Positions 1 through 8,936 of a stretch of DNA of 64,000 bases are shown here, one piece after another. Position numbers and translations under genes: made by a program. Under the pieces are notes generated by a model. The model ran no database searches, had not been told where the DNA came from, and worked only from the letters and a program-made list of their open reading frames with translations. Numbering within the stretch: position 1 is the first letter of the stretch; each line of letters opens with the position of its first letter. Origin of the DNA: an uncultured Bacilli bacterium (GTDB taxonomy: Bacteria > Bacillota_I > Bacilli_A > RF39 > UBA660); assembly GCA_934155005.1 (NCBI GenBank), contig CAKPGR010000001.1, positions 1-64,000 on the forward strand, given 5' to 3'.

Positions 1-707
1 TCATCTATTTTTTGTAAGCCATATTTCATTGCATTATTTACTTTACTGAAAAAATATGTTTGTCCATTTATTTCTTTGAAGCCATTTTTATTAACATTAT
101 TTTCTACATAATAATAATTATTATCTATTTTAGTAATTCCCGTAACAATTTCACCATATTGTCCAAATTTATAATCTATACTATTAATTTGAATATCTTC
201 ATTAATAGCCATTACTCCTGTTTCTTTAAAATAGCGATAATTACCATCTATATATTGAAAACCATACTTTCTTTTATAATTTAGTTTGCTAAAAAAATAT
301 GTATTATTGTTTATAACTTTGTAACCGTTACTAATTACCCCATTCTCATAATAATAGTAATCTTCACCATATTTTTGCATTCCAAGTTGCATTACTCCAT
401 TTTCATCAAAAATATATGGTGTATTATTTATTAATTGTTGTCCTATTAACATTACTCCATTATTATCAAAATAATAATAATTATCATCTATCTTTTGCAA
501 GCCATATTTCATTGCTTTATTTATTTTACTGAAAAAATATGTCTTTCCATTTACAGTTTTAAAACCATCCAAAATATTTCCATCATTATCATAATAATAG
601 CAATTACCATTTTTACAATCTATTGAATCTGCTTTAACATAATCTAAATTTATATTTAATATAATTACTAAAATTATAAATAAGAATAAATTTTTCTTCT
701 TTATCAT
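1..707 (-). CDS. Secreted cell-wall-binding repeat protein, partial (C-terminus off window)
   Basis: Reading frame open from ATG at 707 to the window edge, preceded by an AGGTGAT ribosome site lying inside the end of the upstream glycosyltransferase gene. The N-terminus is a signal peptide (MIKKKN then a hydrophobic stretch, possible cleavage near VKADS). The rest is made of about 20-residue aromatic/glycine units of the type NNYYYFDNNGVM and NGKTYFFSK, as in choline- or glucan-binding repeats that hold proteins on cell-wall polymers. A larger module repeats too: bases 1-80 closely match 484-567, an offset of 161 codons. No catalytic domain is visible in the part present. Its place at the end of a polysaccharide operon suggests a surface protein that binds the polymer; that is inference. 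Confidence 0.8.
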   Translation of the reverse strand, partial: MIKKKNLFLFIILVIILNINLDYVKADSIDCKNGNCYYYDNDGNILDGFKTVNGKTYFFSKINKAMKYGLQKIDDNYYYFDNNGVMLIGQQLINNTPYIFDENGVMQLGMQKYGEDYYYYENGVISNGYKVINNNTYFFSKLNYKRKYGFQYIDGNYRYFKETGVMAINEDIQINSIDYKFGQYGEIVTGITKIDNNYYYVENNVNKNGFKEINGQTYFFSKVNNAMKYGLQKID

Positions 708-713
708 ATTTTA

Positions 714-3020
714 TCACCTATTTTTAATTATTTTAAAAACCATCTTAATGATTGCCAAAATCGACTTTATGCCTAGAATAAATATATATATTAAAGATTT
801 AATAAACTGAATAAAATTTCTAACAAAATTAGCAATAACTAACATTTCATTTTTAATTTTATATTTATAACAGATATCTAAAATTCTTTTCTTTATTCTG
901 TGTTTAAAAGAATTATCTAAAATATTATTACTATAAACTGAAACTCCATAATTATTGATACAATATTGATCACATAACCATTTATAATCTTCATACAAGA
1001 AATATAAATATAGTGAATATATTAATGAATCATTATTTATATTTGAAACAACATTTTTTTCTTTCAAAATGTGATCTACTATTTTTTCAAATTTCTTAAC
1101 CGTTAAATTTAAATTAAAAGTATCCGTAATTTTTTTTCTGGCATTTTTTTTAAGCTGATTTAAGTTAGAAATTACTTCATTTATTGCACTAACATATAAT
1201 ATTGCTTCATCTTGTTCATTTGTATTTTGATCAAAAGGAACAATTCTACCAACAGTATTATCTATCAATTCAGATTGTCCACCAACATTAGCAGAAACAA
1301 CTGGCACCCCCATTGATAATGATTCAAATGATGTAAGCGCTAAGCCTTCCAAACGGGAGCAGTTGACAGTAATATCACTTATTGCATATATTTCTTCTGG
1401 ATTATTGGTTGCTCCTGTTAATAATATTTTTTTATTAAGACCATTATTCAAAATTTTTCCTTTTACGATATCATATAAATCACCAGACCCAGCCATAACA
1501 AAATATAAATCTTTATTATTTTTTAATAATTCTTTTGCTATATCAACAAATAATTCAGGTCTTTTTTCTTCACTAAATCTAGCTAAATATGTAATAACAA
1601 TTTTATTTTCCGGTATATTAAATTTATTTTTTAGATTTTTAGAATCAAATTTTTTAGGATTAAATTTCTCATGATCAGTACCAATATATAATGTTTCTAC
1701 ATTTTCCTTTTGATAATCATTAATAAGCTGATTTTTCGTAAAATTATTGCATGTATACGTCATATCTATAAATTTATCAAAATCTCTTGAATAACCACCA
1801 AATCCACCTCTTTTTGCTTTTGGATCTATCGAATGGACATAGTCAATTATAGAAAGATTTGGAAATTTATTTTTTATTATAGGTAACATTGCATACGCAT
1901 ATGAACAATTACTTAGAAAAATTAGATCTATATTTCTGCTTTTAATTAAATACTCCACAAAAATTGGGTACTTATTCCTATCCATAAATGAGGAAAGATC
2001 ATATAGAGCATCTGTATATTTTTCAAATTCTTGTCTTAAATCATTATTACTAGGTAACATAGTCGCTACTATAACATTATATTTTTTTCGATCTATTCTT
2101 TTTAGAATATCTAAATTAAATAAATCAGCGCCACCTATAACCATCCAAGGTAATAGAAATAATAAATTGGTTTTATCATTTTTTTTATATTGCGGATATA
2201 AGATATTATCTAAATCTACTTCTTCAAAATCTTCACTATTAAATCTAGGAAATTGAATAATTTCTACATTACTATTTATAGTACTTGCAGTTTCATTTAC
2301 ATATTTCATAGCTGCTTCATGATTATCCTTAGCTCTTGATAATTCTCCACTATTTGAAATTCTATACCAAAATAAGGGAGCATTTATTCTAAGAGGTTTT
2401 TTATTTGCAGCTATTAATTTTAACCATAGATTCCAATCTTCATACATGCTTTTTTCTTTTATTCCAAAACAACCAACTTCAATTAAATCACTTTTTCTAA
2501 CCATTGAACTAATACATATTAAATTTTCTTTTTTTTCTTGTTCAACAGTTAAATATTTATTCCAAATAAATTCAGCATCTCCGAAGTTTACCATTGTTGT
2601 ATATGCAAAACTAGCATCAGGATGAAACTCTAAGGCAAAATATAAACATTCAACCATAGTTTGATCTATCATATCATCAGCATCCAAGAAATATATATAT
2701 TTACTATTTTTAGACGCTTTAGAAATTCCAAAATCTCTTGCTTGGGATGGACCAGCATTTTCTTTATGAAAAACTTTAATTCTATCATCCATTGTTTCAA
2801 TTTTTTCTAATGCTTGCAATGATTTTTTATCTTTTGAACCATCATCTACAATAATCCATTCAAAGTAAGGATATGTTTGACTTAAAACACTATTAACAGT
2901 TTGTAATAATGTTTTTCCAGCATTATAATATGGGGTTATTATTGTAATATTTGGTTTTCTTTTAACCACTTCTATTTTTCTATTTCTTAATCCATCAGGT
3001 ACATTTTTAAAATTAAACAT
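714..3020 (-). CDS. Two-domain glycosyltransferase (GT2 + GT4)
   Basis: 768 residues. Residues about 24-240 form a GT-A family 2 domain (start TIITPYYNAG, metal-binding DADD at 113-116). Residues about 285-660 form a GT-B family 4 domain (GGADLF near the start, LARFSEEKRPELF, and the E-x7-E type region EGLALTSFESLSMG). The tail of about 35 residues is hydrophobic and basic and may attach to the membrane. The two domains probably add two successive sugars to the lipid-linked polysaccharide on the cytoplasmic face; acceptor and sugars cannot be read from sequence. Start chosen for GAGGTGAT upstream of ATG 3020. The gene follows the GT4 gene at 3030 with a 9-base gap, so it is in the same transcript. 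Confidence 0.85.
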   Translation of the reverse strand: MFNFKNVPDGLRNRKIEVVKRKPNITIITPYYNAGKTLLQTVNSVLSQTYPYFEWIIVDDGSKDKKSLQALEKIETMDDRIKVFHKENAGPSQARDFGISKASKNSKYIYFLDADDMIDQTMVECLYFALEFHPDASFAYTTMVNFGDAEFIWNKYLTVEQEKKENLICISSMVRKSDLIEVGCFGIKEKSMYEDWNLWLKLIAANKKPLRINAPLFWYRISNSGELSRAKDNHEAAMKYVNETASTINSNVEIIQFPRFNSEDFEEVDLDNILYPQYKKNDKTNLLFLLPWMVIGGADLFNLDILKRIDRKKYNVIVATMLPSNNDLRQEFEKYTDALYDLSSFMDRNKYPIFVEYLIKSRNIDLIFLSNCSYAYAMLPIIKNKFPNLSIIDYVHSIDPKAKRGGFGGYSRDFDKFIDMTYTCNNFTKNQLINDYQKENVETLYIGTDHEKFNPKKFDSKNLKNKFNIPENKIVITYLARFSEEKRPELFVDIAKELLKNNKDLYFVMAGSGDLYDIVKGKILNNGLNKKILLTGATNNPEEIYAISDITVNCSRLEGLALTSFESLSMGVPVVSANVGGQSELIDNTVGRIVPFDQNTNEQDEAILYVSAINEVISNLNQLKKNARKKITDTFNLNLTVKKFEKIVDHILKEKNVVSNINNDSLIYSLYLYFLYEDYKWLCDQYCINNYGVSVYSNNILDNSFKHRIKKRILDICYKYKIKNEMLVIANFVRNFIQFIKSLIYIFILGIKSILAIIKMVFKIIKNR

Positions 3021-3029
3021 ACTATCACC

Positions 3030-4334
3030 TCATCTTTTTATAATATTAAAAATTTTATTAACAAATTTCCATCTCTTACTATTAATTACATTATTAAGTT
3101 CACTTTTTACTTCTTGAAGATTTTTTTCAGTTAATTCTTTATCAAGATTTATTTTATTTAATTGTTCCTCATAATTATTTTTATCATTATTATATTTCAT
3201 GACTAAATCTAAATATAATTTATGTATTATAAAAAATTGTTTTAAATTATTATAATTAATTGTATTATTTTTTGTAAAAAAATCTTTGTCATTTATATTA
3301 CAATTATCTTTAACAAATTGATAATTACCATCAACTATTGTTTTAATATCTATTTTAGATAATTTTTCTATGATATTAATTTCATTAATATTTTTGAAAT
3401 TGTTACCGGAAAAATTTTCTTCAAAAAATTTATTAATATTACTACTGTCAACAATTCCTTTAAGTCCATCATATCCAGATACAATAGCTACTTTTTTAAA
3501 ACATATAGCTTCTAATATACACCTATCTATTCCAAGAACAATATCACTTTCATCAATATATTTAAAAGTATCATTACTTGCTCCAACAAAATTAACCTTA
3601 TTAGTCAAATTATCATCATTAACGTACTTAATTATATAATTCATAATAGGTCCATCACCAACAATAGTTAGTGTAGCATCTTTTTTTTCTAAATATTTTT
3701 TAAATAAATTAATTGAATTTATAATACTTACTTTTTTTTCATCAGCCATTCGACTAATAATTAAAAATTTAGACATTGAATTAACTTTATCACTAACAAT
3801 AATTGAATTAAAATCAATACAATTGTTAATTATTTCAACTTTTTCTTTTTTGATATTAAAAGTTTTTACTAAATTATCTTTTACATTTTGTGTAATAGTT
3901 ATAATTCTGTTAGCATTATCAAAATAAATTTGAAATAAATTTTTATATATTTGATAATGAGACATAAACCATTCAAATACATCATTAACTATTGAATGAA
4001 CATACGCAACATATGGAACATTATTTTCCACTATTGCTGGTAAAACATACATAATACAAGGATATTGATGAATATGAATTTCATCTATTTTATTTGATTT
4101 GATTATGTTGTTAACAAATAAAATATTATCTTCATCATAATTATCAATTAATTTATAATCAAAGTTATATATTTTAACACCCATTTCTTTTAACTTACTA
4201 GAATATATTCCATCTTTCGCTAAAACATAAACATTGCAATTTTTGTTTATAAAATAATTAATTTGATTATAGACAAATGTTTCAACACCACCAATTCCTA
4301 ACTGTTCTAAACAAATTAGTATATTTTTTTTCAT
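3030..4334 (-). CDS. Glycosyltransferase family 4 with C-terminal coiled coil
   Basis: 434 residues, GT-B fold. GGVETF near residue 15 is the usual GT4 N-terminal glycine motif; ISRMADEKK and the CILEAICFKK region mark the nucleotide-sugar half. Residues about 375-420 are a charged coiled coil (NYEEQLNKINLDKELTEKN) ending in NSKRWKFVNKI, a tail of a kind common on surface-polysaccharide glycosyltransferases. The donor is unknown. The GT4 effector region is weakly conserved (no clear E-x7-E), so activity may be divergent. Start ATG 4334 lies directly after the stop of the upstream fusion gene (4336), which indicates translational coupling. Confidence 0.8.
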   Translation of the reverse strand: MKKNILICLEQLGIGGVETFVYNQINYFINKNCNVYVLAKDGIYSSKLKEMGVKIYNFDYKLIDNYDEDNILFVNNIIKSNKIDEIHIHQYPCIMYVLPAIVENNVPYVAYVHSIVNDVFEWFMSHYQIYKNLFQIYFDNANRIITITQNVKDNLVKTFNIKKEKVEIINNCIDFNSIIVSDKVNSMSKFLIISRMADEKKVSIINSINLFKKYLEKKDATLTIVGDGPIMNYIIKYVNDDNLTNKVNFVGASNDTFKYIDESDIVLGIDRCILEAICFKKVAIVSGYDGLKGIVDSSNINKFFEENFSGNNFKNINEINIIEKLSKIDIKTIVDGNYQFVKDNCNINDKDFFTKNNTINYNNLKQFFIIHKLYLDLVMKYNNDKNNYEEQLNKINLDKELTEKNLQEVKSELNNVINSKRWKFVNKIFNIIKR

Positions 4335-4335
4335 A

Positions 4336-6786
4336 TTATCTTCTCTTTCTTATTCTTTTCTTTATTCTAATAGCTGGATCAAACAATGCAGTTGCTGCTT
4401 TCCATTTTCTACTATGTATAATCAAGTTTAAATTTTCTTGTATATTAATCAATTTTTCATTTAAATTATTAATTTCATTATGTAATTTGATATTTTCATT
4501 TTTTATATCTTTATTTTCTTTTAACAATTTTTGATAATCACTTTTAAATATAATATCTTCAATTACATCTATGAAATCCTCGTTATTAATTCTATTTAAA
4601 AAGTTTTCTCTATCTTTGCTATAATTAACTTTTTTTGTCAATAATATATTTCCATCTATTATATTATTTAAGTTTGTTACTTCAAAGTTTATTTCATCTT
4701 TTATAAGTTCAAATAAGAAGTTCCCTTTTTTTGAATTACATATTACTGCTGAGACGTTATCTATTTCTTGATTAAATTGATGATATTGTTGCCATCCCCA
4801 ATAATCACCAAGAATAATATCAGCAGTATTTTTTTCAAATAATTTAAATTGACACTTATAACATGAATTACGTAATGAATAATTTTGAAGAAAAGATTTC
4901 ATATATAAATCTTCATTTGATTTTATAAATTCATTTTTCTTTTCTAAACTATATTTAATAAATCTTAAATTATCTATTTGATATCTAAAATTAATATCAG
5001 TTATTTTTTTACCTTTAAACTTTGAATCTAAATATTTTTTTAAAGTTTTTTTGCTTGGAATCCCATGGCAAATAACTGACAGGCAATACAAATTATCATA
5101 GTCATTTTTTAAATATTTTTTTAAGCCTTCTATTTGGCAAGGAGTACCTGAAAATAATACCATTTTATGATTTAATAGATCTTCTTTTACTTTTTTATAA
5201 ATGAAATTTATATCACTTTGAACATATTTAGAACCTAATATTTTATTTAAGTTATTTGTTTTTTCGATTCTTATATGCTTAGGATTTATACTTCCGGAAC
5301 ATCCATATACTATTCCTTTATTTTTTAAAATTTTTGCTGCTATAAGAGGGAAAATAGCTCCGGATGAACTTAAATTTTTATATTTATCTGTTTTTGAATA
5401 AGCAGCATATGCCTTTATGTCTTTATATATATATTTATAATTATTATTACATGGACAAATTTTTTTACATGCTCCACAATTAATACATTTTTTCTTATTA
5501 ATTACAGGATATTTAAATCCTTCTTTGTTACTTTTCATATCAATAGCATTAACTGGACAAACATTATAACAAGCTCCACATCCGGTGCAATATGTTTCAA
5601 TGGTAATATTATCTTCCAATTCTTCTAATTTATTTATCATATTGTTATATAAATTTTTTGCTTCTTTTTGAATAATTTTATTTTTTTGTTTTAATAAATT
5701 ACTTATATTTTTTCTATTATTATATAATTCGTAAAATGTTTCTTTTAATACTTCATAATTTAATTCATCACTACTAATAACATATTTTTCATAAGTTCCA
5801 AATAAATACTCAGCTATTCCTTTAGATTTAATGCTATATCCAATTACTAATGTTGGAACATTTGTAGAATAAGCAGCAATAGAAGCATGCGTACGAGAAG
5901 CCAATAAAAATGAACATTTTGAAATAACATATTTAATTTCTTCACAATTATTATTTTTCAAATTGAATAATTTTACCCTTTTATTTGTTTTAAATTTATC
6001 AGATATTTTTTTTAATATATCTAGGTCATTACTTTCTTTTAGAAAAACATGAGGAATTAGAGCTATATTAGATTGAGTATTATTTAATATATCATCTATT
6101 AAATTAATAACATTATTATAAATATTTTCATTATTTTTTAATACAAGTGGACTTAGGTTAATACCAATTACCTCTTTATCAAAGAAATTTCCTAATTCTA
6201 TTTTTTTTATTTTTAATGAAAAAGCTGGATCTGGAACAAGCATTAATCTTTTTTTATCAACATATTTTAATAAAGCATTATATGTTAATGGTTCACGTGC
6301 CATTATTAAATCAAAATTTTTCATTTCATCAATTAATTCATCATCTAATATATTTTCAAACAATGATGCACACCATAAAACATTTTTCTTTTGTTTTTTT
6401 CTTATCTCATCGCTAATTGCATACAACCATCTACTATATCCATAGCAATAATTATCTCCTCCAATTGATAAACAAATATCACATTCATCTATTTTCTTTA
6501 TTACATCTTTTTGATACAATTTTTCAAAATTCATATAATTGAAGGGTATGCTTTTATAATAATTATTTAATTCTAAATCTTTTTTTCTTAGTTCATCTTC
6601 TTTATAATAATGTTTTATATATTCATCAATAAGATCATTATATTTTGTTTTACTATTTTTTAAATCAAAAGTAGCTGAAACAACTTTATCGCCGGATTTT
6701 TTTATTTGACTTGTTGTAGAGAGAACAATAGCTTCACATCCTCTATTGTCATAAGATCCTTGTCCGTACAATAAAATTTTTCTCAT
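4336..6786 (-). CDS. Polysaccharide pyruvyltransferase fused to FrhB-like Fe-S flavoenzyme
   Basis: 816 residues from ATG 6786, chosen because AGGTGAT sits just upstream; a GTG three codons earlier lies inside that site. Residues about 1-385 are a polysaccharide pyruvyl transferase (CsaB/WcaK) domain: GQGSYDNRGCEAI, SIGGDNYCYG, LASRTHASIAAYS. Residues about 398-448 hold two 4Fe-4S ferredoxin motifs (CTGCGACYNVCPVNAID and CINCGACKKICPC). Residues about 455-725 match the coenzyme F420 hydrogenase/dehydrogenase beta-subunit family (FSGTPCQIEGL, ICHGIP, DIILGDYWGW). The tail is a coiled coil ending HSRKWKAATALFD. In the family the first part adds ketal pyruvate to sugars; the FrhB part probably does redox chemistry on a sugar or lipid, but its substrate is unknown. 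No F420 biosynthesis genes are visible here. Confidence 0.85.
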   Translation of the reverse strand: MRKILLYGQGSYDNRGCEAIVLSTTSQIKKSGDKVVSATFDLKNSKTKYNDLIDEYIKHYYKEDELRKKDLELNNYYKSIPFNYMNFEKLYQKDVIKKIDECDICLSIGGDNYCYGYSRWLYAISDEIRKKQKKNVLWCASLFENILDDELIDEMKNFDLIMAREPLTYNALLKYVDKKRLMLVPDPAFSLKIKKIELGNFFDKEVIGINLSPLVLKNNENIYNNVINLIDDILNNTQSNIALIPHVFLKESNDLDILKKISDKFKTNKRVKLFNLKNNNCEEIKYVISKCSFLLASRTHASIAAYSTNVPTLVIGYSIKSKGIAEYLFGTYEKYVISSDELNYEVLKETFYELYNNRKNISNLLKQKNKIIQKEAKNLYNNMINKLEELEDNITIETYCTGCGACYNVCPVNAIDMKSNKEGFKYPVINKKKCINCGACKKICPCNNNYKYIYKDIKAYAAYSKTDKYKNLSSSGAIFPLIAAKILKNKGIVYGCSGSINPKHIRIEKTNNLNKILGSKYVQSDINFIYKKVKEDLLNHKMVLFSGTPCQIEGLKKYLKNDYDNLYCLSVICHGIPSKKTLKKYLDSKFKGKKITDINFRYQIDNLRFIKYSLEKKNEFIKSNEDLYMKSFLQNYSLRNSCYKCQFKLFEKNTADIILGDYWGWQQYHQFNQEIDNVSAVICNSKKGNFLFELIKDEINFEVTNLNNIIDGNILLTKKVNYSKDRENFLNRINNEDFIDVIEDIIFKSDYQKLLKENKDIKNENIKLHNEINNLNEKLINIQENLNLIIHSRKWKAATALFDPAIRIKKRIRKRR

Positions 6787-6870
6787 ATATATCACCTAAT
6801 TCTTTAAATATATTATAACATGTATATAAATAAACTTAAAGAAATTTTAATTATTAAAAATATATTTCAA

Positions 6871-6899
6871 TAAAAAAAGCATATAAAAATATATGGCTT
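6871..6899 (-). terminator. Rho-independent terminator after the 6912-7337 gene
   Basis: On the minus strand an AGC-ATATA / TATAT-GCT hairpin with one unpaired base is followed by seven T. It lies directly downstream of the small hypothetical gene and before the long glycosyltransferase transcript. Confidence 0.55.
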
Positions 6900-6911
6900 C
6901 AAAAAATTATT

Positions 6912-7337
6912 TTAATATTCTTTTTTTAATGTTTTAATATTTAATTCAAAGAACTCATTTACATCTTTTAAAGATTTTTCTGCTTCTTCTACATTTATGG
7001 TTTTATTTATCATGCTCAAAACTACTGATTTAATAATTTCCGTTGAAATTATTAAATCATCAGAATTATCAATACCAATACATAATAATTTTTCTACATC
7101 ATCTTTATATACATCATTTTTCAAAATATTAATATATTTTTCAATTTTATCTTTAATTAATGATTCTATTTTATTCAATTCATGATTTTCTTTATCAATT
7201 ATTTTTTGAAGTTCATCATTAGTGATATTTTTAGTATTAATCCAATCATAAATTTTTAATTCTAGACATAATTCTGTTTGTAATTTTAAAATAATCAATT
7301 CATCTAATTGCTTTAAAATATCCATTTTATCATTCAT
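6912..7337 (-). CDS. Hypothetical helical protein
   Basis: Not recognised. About 141 residues if it starts at ATG 7337 (MNDKMDILKQL); ATG 7343 and GTG 7346 are also possible, since the ribosome site (GCGAG) is weak. The protein is charged, rich in Lys, Glu and Asp, mostly predicted helical, with no signal peptide or membrane segment. It sits between gtrA and the pyruvyltransferase fusion gene and has its own terminator, so it is a separate small cassette within the polysaccharide locus. No function is proposed. Confidence 0.6.
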   Translation of the reverse strand: MNDKMDILKQLDELIILKLQTELCLELKIYDWINTKNITNDELQKIIDKENHELNKIESLIKDKIEKYINILKNDVYKDDVEKLLCIGIDNSDDLIISTEIIKSVVLSMINKTINVEEAEKSLKDVNEFFELNIKTLKKEY

Positions 7338-7432
7338 AATCATCACTCGCTTTTCAATATGTTAGCATATTTTTCTAAATTAGGCAATAATAAATTATAA
7401 ATAAAACCACATTATAAATGTTGTTTATCAAA

Positions 7433-7831
7433 TTATTTTTTCAATATTTTTTTATTAAGAATAAATGTTATTAATATGATTAATATTGAAATAATAATTT
7501 TAGCATAAAATTCATCCATTGACAATAATTCAACAGCTACTATTAATAATAGTGTATCTAATATCATAGAGCCTATTCTTACTGAAAAATATTTCAAAAT
7601 TCTTATAATTTCTTCTTTAAAATTAAGTTTATCAGCCGAAAAAACTAAATATACATTGAAATAATAAGAGATAAATGATGCAATCAAATAAGAAACTATC
7701 GAAGAAATTACATAGTATATATTTAATTTTAAGAAAATATCATATAAAAATAGATTAATACCAACTGTAATTACTCCAAAAATGCCATATTTAATTAATT
7801 CACTATACTTATTTATTATTTTTTGAATCAT
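7433..7831 (-). CDS. GtrA-like membrane protein
   Basis: 132 residues with four membrane segments and the GtrA-family start (ELIKYGIFGVITVGINLFLY). GtrA proteins are proposed to flip polyprenyl-phosphate-linked sugars or to recruit glycosyltransferases that use them. The start overlaps the end of the GT4 gene by 23 bases, so the two are coupled. Together with the GT-C-like protein, the UbiA-family transferase and the HAD phosphatase upstream, this makes a consistent lipid-linked sugar module. Confidence 0.85.
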   Translation of the reverse strand: MIQKIINKYSELIKYGIFGVITVGINLFLYDIFLKLNIYYVISSIVSYLIASFISYYFNVYLVFSADKLNFKEEIIRILKYFSVRIGSMILDTLLLIVAVELLSMDEFYAKIIISILIILITFILNKKILKK

Positions 7832-8936
7832 TTATTATTTCCTTATAAACATCTATATATTTTTTAGTTAACGCTTCATTAGAATAAATTTTTTCTATTT
7901 CTTTTTTAGGTTTAACATAGTCCTTACGATTCTTTAACACTTTGATTATTTTTTCCGCTAAATCTTTTTCATCAGAAGTTTTAGCAATTAATCCCATTCC
8001 TGTATTTTGAACAATAGTTCTAACTCCTGGCAAATCAGAAGCTACAACTGGTACACCACAATTCATAGCTTCTAATTGAACAAGTCCAAAAGCCTCTAAT
8101 GAATTAGTACTTGGTAAGACAAAAACTCCCAATTCTGAATAAAATCTATTCAAATCTTTTTCTGGCACTTTTCCTAAAAATTTTACATCCGTTAAATTAT
8201 TAGAATTAACATAATCAATTAGTTCATTATATATGCTACCACCAGCTACGTTTTTATAATCTCCTGCTATTCTAAGTTCAGCTTCTGGAATTTCTTTTTT
8301 TATTATCTCAAAAGCTTTAAGAAGTACATCAATTCCCTTTTCTTCAACTATTCTCCCACAAAAACCAATTGCATTTGGATTAAATTCCCCTTTTTCATAT
8401 GTTTTATTCTTATATAATGGGGCAATTCCAATTCCTTTGTATATATAATCTTTTCCGATTCTAGAACTTTTTGCATAATCTATTGAAGAAAATATAATCT
8501 TGTTAGCATGTTTAAAAGCTAATTTATGAGAAAAATCCATTACTGAAACAATAAAATTATTCATTAAACTTTTTCTTAAATTAATATCACAATGATAATT
8601 TAAAATCATTTTTTTATTATCTAATAGTTTAAATAATAACCCAGATTCAAGCATCGGAGAAACTACATTTACAATATCATAGTCTTTTGACATTTTTTTT
8701 GCCATTTTAATAAAATCTAAACTAACTGTTCCCTTACTGATTTTCATGATAATTGGCGCTCTATAAACATTAACACCATTTATATTTTCTTTTGCTGGTA
8801 ATTTATCATGATTAGAACATAAAACTGAAACTTCATAGCCTTCTTTTTTAGCTAAACTTTCAGCTAATAACTTAGTAGTTTCTGTAACACCACTAACATA
8901 TGGATAATAATAATTTAATATAAATAGAATTTTCAT
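7809..8936 (-). CDS. Glycosyltransferase family 4
   Basis: 375 residues, GT-B fold, similar in plan to PimB-like mannosyltransferases. Visible motifs: NYYYPYVSGVTETT at the N-terminus, GFCGRIVEEKGIDVLL for the nucleotide-sugar domain start, and SLEAFGLVQLEAMNCGVPVV, which carries the family E-x7-E pair. GGAGG upstream and a start overlapping the stop of the upstream GT-C-like gene (both at 8936) indicate coupling. Cytoplasmic or membrane-peripheral. Sugar and acceptor unknown. Confidence 0.9.
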   Translation of the reverse strand: MKILFILNYYYPYVSGVTETTKLLAESLAKKEGYEVSVLCSNHDKLPAKENINGVNVYRAPIIMKISKGTVSLDFIKMAKKMSKDYDIVNVVSPMLESGLLFKLLDNKKMILNYHCDINLRKSLMNNFIVSVMDFSHKLAFKHANKIIFSSIDYAKSSRIGKDYIYKGIGIAPLYKNKTYEKGEFNPNAIGFCGRIVEEKGIDVLLKAFEIIKKEIPEAELRIAGDYKNVAGGSIYNELIDYVNSNNLTDVKFLGKVPEKDLNRFYSELGVFVLPSTNSLEAFGLVQLEAMNCGVPVVASDLPGVRTIVQNTGMGLIAKTSDEKDLAEKIIKVLKNRKDYVKPKKEIEKIYSNEALTKKYIDVYKEIINDSKNNK

